Of a stretch of 64,000 nucleotides of DNA, positions 55,519-64,000 are shown one piece after another. The DNA comes from Io17-Chloro-G2 sp965226825 (lineage in GTDB: Bacteria > Chloroflexota > Dehalococcoidia > Lucifugimonadales > UBA3495): contig CBDDED010000003.1 of NCBI GenBank assembly GCA_965226825.1, positions 1,922,001 through 1,986,000 of the forward strand. The letters are read 5' to 3'. Both the position numbers and the translations under genes were made by a program. Within the stretch, counting starts at the first letter, position 1; every line of letters starts with the position of its first letter. The notes below the pieces were generated by a model that did no database searches, was not told the origin of the DNA, and saw only the letters and a list, made by a program, of their open reading frames with translations.

Positions 55519-55805
55519 CTCGCTCCATCCGACCCCGTCCATCGTCATCCTCTCCCCCTCGGGGCCCAAAACTGCCCGCCCTGAGCACGCTCACGCTAAA
55601 AGAAACGGTCCCGGCGCTGGGCATTGCCGGCAGATGTAAGGTCGGCTCCTTTCCGGCCGCTGCTGCGGAATTTTTTCGGCCGCGGTACCTACGGGTTGAA
55701 GGGCGATTCCAGTACTGCTGTTCCGGCAGGGCCGTGCAGGTGGACGCTTCATTGGGTACAATAAGATCTCAGAGCTTCGTGTCAATGCCTTGAGGGTTTC
55801 TTCCG
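55519..55805. promoter_or_regulatory. Intergenic region with likely secA promoter element
   Basis: About 290 bp. TGGGTACAAT contains a good -10 TACAAT (55757-55762) without a clear -35. The segment 55600-55735 is GC-rich with several short complementary stretches (CCGGCCGCTGCTGCGG, TTCGGCCGCGG). I looked for SRP RNA or tmRNA and do not see either. Confidence 0.4.
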
Positions 55806-58436
<2,631 letters not shown>

Positions 58437-58480
58437 AAGAGACAGAAGCGGCTGAACCCGGCTCCGGCCTCACCCTCTAA

Positions 58481-58744
58481 CTAACCTCGTCCGAATAACC
58501 TGGCGAAAAATCCCGGTTTCTTTTCCGGCGCCGAGCTGGCCGAAGAGTGCCCGGGGTCATGGGCTCCGTGGTCGTCGTGCCCGTGGTCGTGTTCTCCCAG
58601 GTACGCGTGGGGGTCCTGCTCGAAGGCCACCTTGCACCCCGGCGCACAAAAGTAGTAGGTAGTCCCCTCGTGTTCGCTGCTCCCGCCCGGCGGGTTGTCG
58701 GTGTCAACTTCCATTTTGCATATCGGGTCGATGGCCGTGGCCAT
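58481..58744 (-). CDS. YHS-domain metal-binding protein with His-rich tail
   Basis: 87 aa, ATG 58744 with GGGAGG 7 nt upstream. The YHS domain starts IDPICKMEV and continues to TYYFCAPGCKVAFEQDP, giving the Cys-x2-3 and CxxxC metal-binding pattern. It is followed by a His/Asp stretch (YLGEHDHGHDDHGAHDPGH, about 48-66) and a hydrophobic/basic end (GFFARLFGRG). YHS domains occur in or beside copper ATPases and bind metal or deliver it to the pump. It lies 61 bp after copA on the same strand, so it is the last gene of the copper operon. Confidence 0.9.
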   Translation of the reverse strand: MATAIDPICKMEVDTDNPPGGSSEHEGTTYYFCAPGCKVAFEQDPHAYLGEHDHGHDDHGAHDPGHSSASSAPEKKPGFFARLFGRG

Positions 58745-58805
58745 GGTGAAACCTCCCGGGATTTTTTGCTACTGATCTCAGCTGTCGGTTGTCGGCCTCA
58801 GGAGT

Positions 58806-61373
58806 CTAAATCCCTGCCCGGCGCAGGCGCAAGGAGTTGGTGACGACGGTTACCGAACTGAAGGCCATGGCCAAAGCCGCCAGGACCGGATTAAGAAACC
58901 CGTGCTCACCAAAAAAGAGGCCCAACTCCCCGGGCACGCCTCCCAGGGCGTTGAACACCGGATACAGCACTCCGGCAGCCACGGGTATGAGCATCACGTT
59001 GTAGAAGAACGCCCAGAACAGGTTCTGCTTGATAACCCGGATGGTCAACCGGCTCAACACCAACGCGCTGCCGACCCCGGCCAAGTCCCCTCGCATCAGC
59101 GTCACATCCGCCGATTCCATGGCCACGTCGGCACCGGTCCCCATGGCAATCCCCACGTCCGCCTGGACCAGGGCCGGGGCGTCGTTGATGCCGTCGCCCA
59201 CCATGGCGACCACGTTGCCCCGGGCCTGCAGCCGCTTCACCACCTCAACCTTGTTCTCCGGCATTACCTCGGATTCCACTTCGTCGATGCCCAATTCCCG
59301 GGCGATGGCCGCCGCCGCCCGGGAATTGTCACCGGTGAGCATCACCACCTCAACGCCAAGCTCTTTCAGGCGCGACACCTCCGAGGCGGCGCCTTCCTTA
59401 GGAGTGTCGGCCACGGCTATGACGCCCACGGCCTGGTCATCCGAAGCCACAAACAGCGGAGTCTTTCCCGAAGCCGCCAATTCCGCCGCAACCTGCGCCA
59501 AGCCATCGACGTCTATCCCGGCGTCCTGCAGCAACGCCTGCGTCCCCAACCGGACCAATCTGCCATTAACCTGGGCCTCAACCCCCCGGCCCGGTATGGC
59601 GGCGAAATACCCAGGATAGTCCAACGATAGGTCCCTGGCCCTGGCTTCGCGGACGATCGCTTTGCCAACGGGGTGCTCTGAACCCAACTCCGCCGCGCCA
59701 GCGAGCCGAAGGACCTCGTTTTCCGACATCACGGGCAACCCGCCCGGCCCGTCTGATGTTTCGAGGCCGGAGGCGAGGATCACGCCGGTCACAACCGGGT
59801 GGCCGGTGGTAAGGGTGCCGGTCTTGTCCATAACCACCAAGTTTACCCGGTGGGCGACTTCCAGCGCACGGGCGCTCCGGACCAGCACACCCTTCTCGGC
59901 CCCCCTACCGATTCCAACGATGATGGCCGTTGGGGTGGCCAATCCCAGCGCGCAGGGGCAGGCAATAATCAAAACGGCCACAAAAACCAGAATCGCAAAG
60001 GTAAGTGCCGGCGCAGGGCCCAGCAGCACCCAGAACAGGAATGACGCCAGGGCCGCCGCGATTACTGCAGGAACAAAGTAAGCGGCGACACGGTCCGCCA
60101 AACTCTGGATGGCCGTCTTAGACCCCTGCGCCTCTTCCACCAACCGGATGATCCGGGCGAGAGCCGTGTCACGGCCCACCCCGGTGGCCTCGAACCGGAA
60201 CGATCCGTTCTTATTCATAGTCGCCCCGTAGACCATGTCATCCGGGCCTTTGTCCACCGGAATGCTTTCCCCGGTTAGCATGGACTCGTCGACGGTGGAG
60301 ACGCCTTCGATAACCCTGCCATCCACGGGAATGGACTCGCCCGGGCGGACCAACACAACGTCACCGGGAACCACCGCGTCGATCGGCAGGCTTGTTTCCT
60401 GGCCGTCGCGCATCACCCGTGCCGTGTTGGGTCTGAGGCCAATCAGACGGCGGATGGCTTCCGAGGTCTGACCCCTGGCACGGGCTTCCAGGAAGCGTCC
60501 CATCAGGACCAGCGCCACGATAATAGCGGCGGTGTCGAAGTAGACCGCCGTCCCCACGCCTCTTGACGCCAGGACCTGGGGCGCTAGGGCATCCAGCGCT
60601 ACTACCACGGCGCTGAACCCGTAGGCCGTTGAGGTTCCCAGTGCAATCAACGTGTGCATGTTGGCGGAGCCGTGCCGGAGTGCGCCGATCCCAGAGGTAT
60701 AGAAGGACCACCCCGACCAGAACTGTACCGGCGTAGCCAATGCCCAAAGCAAGAACGGGTAGAAAGACCGGCCAAGCAGCGGCTCGGTCCAGGGAAAGCC
60801 GGGGAAGGTACCAAGGAACAGTAACGCCCCCGCCGTGGCCGCGAACAACAACCTGGCCCTGAGCTCCCGAATCTCCCTGACCTTGGCCAGGCGTTCCAAC
60901 TCGCTACGACCATCTTCGGAATCGTCGGCTGCATCCTCCACCCGGTACCCGGCCTGCTCCACTGCTCGGCGGAACAGGTCCATCCCAGCCACGCCGGGTA
61001 TGAATTCCACCGACGCTTTCTCGGTAGCCAGGTTCACCACCGCGCCGGAAACGCCGGGAACCCGTTTCAAAGCGTTTTCCACGTGCATCACGCAGGCGGC
61101 GCAGGTCATGCCGCCTATGGCCAACGTTGACTTGGCCGAGCCAACCGCGTAGCCAGCCTTGGCAACCGCCTCCCGCAAGTCCTCCAGGGAACCACTAGAA
61201 GCACTTTGGGACGCAAATTCCACCAAGGCTTTTTCGGTCGCCAGGTTCACCGCTGCCCTGGAAACACCGGGAACGCGCTTAAGGGCGTTTTCCACGTGGG
61301 AAACGCAGGCAGCGCAGGTCATCCCCTCCACCGGGAGGGTGATTGCCTGCGGTATTTCTTGCCTGTCAGCCAT
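58806..61373 (-). CDS. copA: Copper-translocating P1B-type ATPase
   Basis: 855 aa. Two N-terminal heavy-metal domains carry GMTCAACVSHVENA (Cys20, Cys23) and GGMTCAACVMHVENA (Cys91, Cys94). They are followed by the membrane metal site CPC (IACPCALGLATPTA), the phosphorylation motif DKTGTLTTG, the HP locus (GSEHPVGKAIV) and GDGINDAPAL. The CPC, with Asn/Tyr- and Met-containing later helices, indicates a Cu(I) exporter of the CopA class. The two heavy-metal domains are very alike (VENALKRVPGVS in both), a recent-looking duplication. It follows a DUF1330 gene and a broken csoR in the same direction. Confidence 0.96.
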   Translation of the reverse strand: MADRQEIPQAITLPVEGMTCAACVSHVENALKRVPGVSRAAVNLATEKALVEFASQSASSGSLEDLREAVAKAGYAVGSAKSTLAIGGMTCAACVMHVENALKRVPGVSGAVVNLATEKASVEFIPGVAGMDLFRRAVEQAGYRVEDAADDSEDGRSELERLAKVREIRELRARLLFAATAGALLFLGTFPGFPWTEPLLGRSFYPFLLWALATPVQFWSGWSFYTSGIGALRHGSANMHTLIALGTSTAYGFSAVVVALDALAPQVLASRGVGTAVYFDTAAIIVALVLMGRFLEARARGQTSEAIRRLIGLRPNTARVMRDGQETSLPIDAVVPGDVVLVRPGESIPVDGRVIEGVSTVDESMLTGESIPVDKGPDDMVYGATMNKNGSFRFEATGVGRDTALARIIRLVEEAQGSKTAIQSLADRVAAYFVPAVIAAALASFLFWVLLGPAPALTFAILVFVAVLIIACPCALGLATPTAIIVGIGRGAEKGVLVRSARALEVAHRVNLVVMDKTGTLTTGHPVVTGVILASGLETSDGPGGLPVMSENEVLRLAGAAELGSEHPVGKAIVREARARDLSLDYPGYFAAIPGRGVEAQVNGRLVRLGTQALLQDAGIDVDGLAQVAAELAASGKTPLFVASDDQAVGVIAVADTPKEGAASEVSRLKELGVEVVMLTGDNSRAAAAIARELGIDEVESEVMPENKVEVVKRLQARGNVVAMVGDGINDAPALVQADVGIAMGTGADVAMESADVTLMRGDLAGVGSALVLSRLTIRVIKQNLFWAFFYNVMLIPVAAGVLYPVFNALGGVPGELGLFFGEHGFLNPVLAALAMAFSSVTVVTNSLRLRRAGI

Positions 61374-61414
61374 GCCGGTCCTTGTTTGCTCCGGAACGAA
61401 CGCCGGAGCAGGGT

Positions 61415-61702
61415 CTATACGCCATCCACCAACACCATCTTGCTGTCAGTGGAACGGATTCGCAGCTCTCTGAGCGGCCGGTACTCCTCAGAATCGTAAA
61501 ACTGTTTGGCCTTCTCTACGGTGGGGAATTCCAAAACCACCAGCCGGCGCGGAGTCCAATCCCCTTCCAGGGTTTCCAAATCACCTCCCCGCACCAGGTA
61601 TTTCCCGCCAAATTTTTCCACGATAGGCGGGACCTGCCGGCGGTAATCGGCGTAAGGTTCGGCGTCGGTTACTTCAATATCTACCAACACGTAGGCTGCC
61701 AT
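61415..61702 (-). CDS. DUF1330 family protein
   Basis: 95 aa from ATG 61702, with AGGAGG 5 nt upstream. MAAYVLVDIEVTDAEPYADYRRQVPP, FGGKYLVRGGDLETLEGDW and VVLEFPTVEKAKQFYDSEEYRPL are the DUF1330 signature, a small ferredoxin-like (dimeric alpha/beta barrel) fold of unknown activity. It lies 41 bp upstream of copA, probably in the same transcript. No functional link with copper is established. Confidence 0.93.
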   Translation of the reverse strand: MAAYVLVDIEVTDAEPYADYRRQVPPIVEKFGGKYLVRGGDLETLEGDWTPRRLVVLEFPTVEKAKQFYDSEEYRPLRELRIRSTDSKMVLVDGV

Positions 61703-61743
61703 GGGTTCCTCCTGTGAAACTGTGGGGTTAAACGCCTGGCCGG

Positions 61744-62012
61744 GGTCTTTCAATTGTCATTGAATCCCCTCATCATTCTCGCCGCACCGGGAATACAGAC
61801 ACCATATTGCCCTCTCCTCCCGTCATTCTCGCCGCAGCGGGAATCCAGAGCCCTTTCTCCCATCCAACCCGATGCGGGTCTGTAGGAATGGTCCAGGTGG
61901 GACGTCGACCCGTCCACCCGGCGTGTCTTAACTCCCATAACCGTCTTGGCGCATGACAAGGGCTCTGGATTCCCGCTGCGGCAAGAATAACGGGGGACAA
62001 TTGAAATACCCT
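61744..62012. repeat. REP/MITE-like element inside the copper operon
   Basis: Outer ends GGGGTCTTTCAATTGTCATTG (61742-61762) and GGGGGACAATTGAAATACCC (61992-62011) are near inverse copies. Inside are a worn direct core (61764-61797, with one stem mismatch), a good direct core (61819-61855) and an inverted core (61957-61996). The interior shares about 100 bp with the elements at 23.0 and 24.2 kb. It sits between the broken csoR and the DUF1330 gene. Confidence 0.85.
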
Positions 62013-62059
62013 GACCGACCAACCGGGGCTGGTCTCTCCCGCTGTTTATTAGCCGGAAT

Positions 62060-62231
62060 TTAAAGGTCTTTGAGTTCTCCGACCACCTCTGCGCTGTCCG
62101 CCCGCCGGGGATGCCCTCCATAAAAAAGACGCGCAGTGGTTGTCCGAGCTCAGCATCCTTCGCATGCCGGTCAAATGCCCCTCAATGCGTCTCAGCTGTT
62201 TCAAGGCGTCGGACCCGTCATTAGGTGGCAT
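62060..62231 (-). pseudogene. csoR: csoR-type copper repressor with internal deletion and frameshift
   Basis: From ATG 62231 the frame reads MPPNDGSDALKQLRRIEGHL and TGMRRMLSSDNHCASFL, the first third of a CsoR/RcnR-family repressor including the Cys after the first helix. The frame then changes to junk, while another frame resumes RADSAEVVGELKDL-stop at 62060, the normal C-terminus. The total is 57 codons instead of about 90. The middle, with the conserved His and second Cys copper ligands, is missing. The protein can no longer sense copper, so the downstream copA unit may have lost this control. Confidence 0.75.
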
Positions 62232-62500
62232 GTTCTATCCTTTGAAGTGCATAGACCGATACGTCGTGGGGTGGGGTATAGAGCCATCCTATCCACGGGA
62301 CACGACTCCGTCAATTAGCCGGGCCTTGACGCTGGAACGCGCCGCTGCTCGCCCTGAAGTGGGACGATCCAACAACACATCGTACAACCAACAACTGCCG
62401 CTAGACCCGGACGTCACCGGAAATCTGCGTCTCAAGTCCACCGTATTATCTGGATCATAACCGCCAGTGGTTCCAAGCCGGAGGCCGGGATGATTGGATA
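62232..62500. other. Divergent region upstream of formate dehydrogenase
   Basis: About 270 bp. The open frame 62140-62460 on the plus strand overlaps the csoR remnant antisense and has no family support. No other gene is seen. Confidence 0.4.
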
Positions 62501-62506
62501 TATAAT
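62501..62506 (+). promoter_or_regulatory. -10 element of formate dehydrogenase
   Basis: A perfect TATAAT (62501-62506) lies in an A/T-rich patch 28 bp before the ATG. There is no good -35, so an activator may be needed. Confidence 0.45.
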
Positions 62507-62533
62507 GTTGGGAACCGGAACAAGGAGTTTAGC

Positions 62534-63751
62534 ATGAGTTCTACCGCCGCTCAGAAAGTGCTTTGTGTTCTCTATTCCGATCCGGTGGCGGGATTTCCGC
62601 CAAACTATGCCAGAGAAAGTATTCCCGGCCTAACCCGGTATCCGGACGGCCAAACTTTGCCATCGCCGGCCTCCATAGACTTCGCTCCGGGCCACCTGCT
62701 GGGATCGGTTTCGGGCGGACTTGGGCTGGAGCAGTTTCTGGTCGAAGGGGGACATCGGTTCGTCGTAACGGCGGACAAAGATGGACCCGATTCCGTTTTC
62801 GAACGAGAGCTGACCGACGCTGACATAGTCATATCCCAACCCTTCTGGCCCGCGTATCTCACAGCCGAGCGGATTGAAAAAGCCGTCAACCTCAAGTTGG
62901 CCATAACCGCCGGAATCGGGTCGGATCACGTCGACCTCCAGGCAGCCATCGACAGGAACATCACCGTCTGCGAAGTCACCTGGTGCAACAGCATCAGCGT
63001 CGCGGAACACGCCGTTATGCAGATGCTGGCGTTGGTCCGGGACTACATTCCCCAGTACGGTTGGGTCATCAGGGGAGGTTGGAACATTGCCGACGCCGTT
63101 TCCAGGTCCTACGACATCGAGGGAATGGACGTGGGCGTGGTGGCCGCCGGCAGAATCGGTCTGGCAGTACTGAAACGAATGAAGCCTTTCGACGTCAAGC
63201 TCCACTACACCGACAGGCACCGGCTTTCCGCCGATATCGAGCAAGAGTTGGGGCTGACGTTTCATCAAACCGTAGAATCGCTGGTCAGCGTATGCGACGT
63301 GGTCAGTATTCATTGCCCTCTCCATCCCGAAACGGAGAATATGTTCAACGACGAGCTGATCGGCAAGATGAAACGCGGCTCATACATCGTCAACACCGCC
63401 CGCGGCAAAATCTGCGACCGGGACGCCATTGTCAGAGCACTGGATATCGGCCAGCTTGCGGGCTATGCCGGAGACGTTTGGTTTCCTCAGCCGGCCCCCA
63501 ATGATCATCCCTGGAGAACCATGGCAAACCACGCCATGACTCCCCACACCTCGGGCACCTCCCTTTCCGCCCAAGCCCGCTACGCGGCGGGGGTCCGCGA
63601 GATACTGGAATGCTGGTTGAGCGGACAACCGATCAGGGAGGAGTACCTGATTGTGCAGGGAGGCGCTCTGGCGGGCGCCGGCGCACACTCCTACAGCGAA
63701 GGGGATGCTACCGGCGGTTCGGAAGCGGCGGCAAGGTTCACCGCCGGTTAG
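62534..63751 (+). CDS. fdh: NAD-dependent formate dehydrogenase
   Basis: 405 aa, ATG 62534 with AAGGAG 8 nt upstream. It belongs to the D-2-hydroxyacid dehydrogenase superfamily, and the formate dehydrogenase version is identified by SQPFWPAYLTAERI, ITAGIGSDHVDLQAA, VTWCNSISVAEHAVMQM, DVWFPQPAPNDHPWR (Gln of the active site) and the catalytic His in MTPHTSGTSLSAQARYAAG. It is metal-free and oxidises formate to CO2, making NADH. The usual length is about 390-400. It is monocistronic and could supply energy from formate or one-carbon catabolism. The Rossmann turn reads VVAAGRIG, with Ala for the usual first Gly. Confidence 0.96.
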   Translation: MSSTAAQKVLCVLYSDPVAGFPPNYARESIPGLTRYPDGQTLPSPASIDFAPGHLLGSVSGGLGLEQFLVEGGHRFVVTADKDGPDSVFERELTDADIVISQPFWPAYLTAERIEKAVNLKLAITAGIGSDHVDLQAAIDRNITVCEVTWCNSISVAEHAVMQMLALVRDYIPQYGWVIRGGWNIADAVSRSYDIEGMDVGVVAAGRIGLAVLKRMKPFDVKLHYTDRHRLSADIEQELGLTFHQTVESLVSVCDVVSIHCPLHPETENMFNDELIGKMKRGSYIVNTARGKICDRDAIVRALDIGQLAGYAGDVWFPQPAPNDHPWRTMANHAMTPHTSGTSLSAQARYAAGVREILECWLSGQPIREEYLIVQGGALAGAGAHSYSEGDATGGSEAAARFTAG

Positions 63752-63792
63752 GGCGGCTGGCCGCGGGTCATCAGGCGGGTCCCATTCATTGT

Positions 63793-63980
63793 CCATCGTA
63801 GTTTTTCGTCGCTGCGAGAATTCAGCGCCCTGTCTGAGACCCGACTATCCGGGGCAAGCCAGCAATGGTCCAGGTCGGGCCGGTCCAGCACAGGCAAGAC
63901 AGCCTGCGTCCTGCGTTCCCGAACGGGATCTAGCGACTAAAGGGGCTCTGGATTCCCGTCGCGGTGTGATATACGGGGGG
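63793..63980. repeat. Degenerate REP/MITE-like element at window end
   Basis: A worn direct core at about 63795-63831 (TTTTTCGTCGCTGCGAGAATTCAGCGCCC) and an inverted core at 63941-63975 (GGGGCTCTGGATTCCCGTCGCGG) enclose about 110 bp, which still contains GCAATGGTCCAGGTCGGGC as in the 61.9-kb copy. Confidence 0.7.
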
Positions 63981-64000
63981 TGGGGGCAAGCCGAATATAA

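Noticed and set aside
55600..55740. Possible SRP RNA or other structured RNA upstream of secA
   Set aside because: GC-rich with some complementarity, but the conserved GGAAGGAAGCAGCC-like SRP loop and any tmRNA features are absent.
62140..62460. 106-codon plus-strand open frame
   Set aside because: Antisense to the recognisable csoR remnant and without family support.

Overview
The window looks like a chromosomal segment of a free-living, aerobic or facultatively aerobic heterotroph with moderately high GC. My best guess is an uncultured Chloroflexota of the Dehalococcoidia/SAR202 type. This is inferred from the mixture of gene families: a luciferase-like flavin monooxygenase, a class III CoA transferase, a molybdenum hydroxylase, a LigB-type dioxygenase, several alpha/beta hydrolases, a T-box in front of ilvB, and many TTG/GTG starts. 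No rRNA or other taxonomic marker is present apart from rpoB, rpoC, secA and metG, so the assignment is tentative.

Layout. 1-6.7 kb: a truncated Phd-type antitoxin, two alpha/beta hydrolases, an LLM-class flavin monooxygenase, a vapBC toxin-antitoxin pair and a CaiB/BaiF CoA transferase. 6.8-12 kb: tRNA-Pro(GGG) with its promoter and terminator, two small membrane proteins, a flavin reductase, a two-subunit thiamine-diphosphate decarboxylase and a dienelactone hydrolase. 12.5-14.7 kb: a two-gene operon of a divergent tubulin/FtsZ-like GTPase and a membrane-anchored protein of unknown function. 15-19 kb: a three-subunit molybdenum hydroxylase. 19.2-26.8 kb: rpiB, otsB, otsA, another hydrolase and a substrate-binding-like protein, mixed with many copies of a REP/MITE-like repeat. 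27-36.6 kb: LigB-like dioxygenase, tyrA-aroA-gmk, lipA and an amidohydrolase forward; metG and a polyprenyl synthase reverse. 36.8-43.9 kb: a branched-chain amino acid operon under a T-box leader (ilvB, ilvN, ilvC, a double PH-like gene, leuA). 44.5-55.5 kb: a PCMT-like methyltransferase with a long C-terminal extension, then rpoB, rpoC and pyrD. 55.8-63.8 kb: secA, a copper operon (copA, YHS protein, DUF1330 protein and a broken csoR), and an NAD-dependent formate dehydrogenase.

How it fits together. Core metabolism (transcription, secretion, pyrimidine, aromatic and branched-chain amino acids, lipoate, isoprenoid and trehalose synthesis) alternates with small catabolic or accessory units. 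Most accessory units are bordered by copies of one repeat family. Each copy carries a short hairpin, and copies often occur as inverted pairs around a shared interior of about 100 bp. One locus carries eight perfect 40-bp tandem copies. The observations that most deserve a second look are the tubulin-like operon, this repeat family with base-paired covariation, the leucine-type T-box, the dyad inside the rpoB promoter and the internally deleted csoR.
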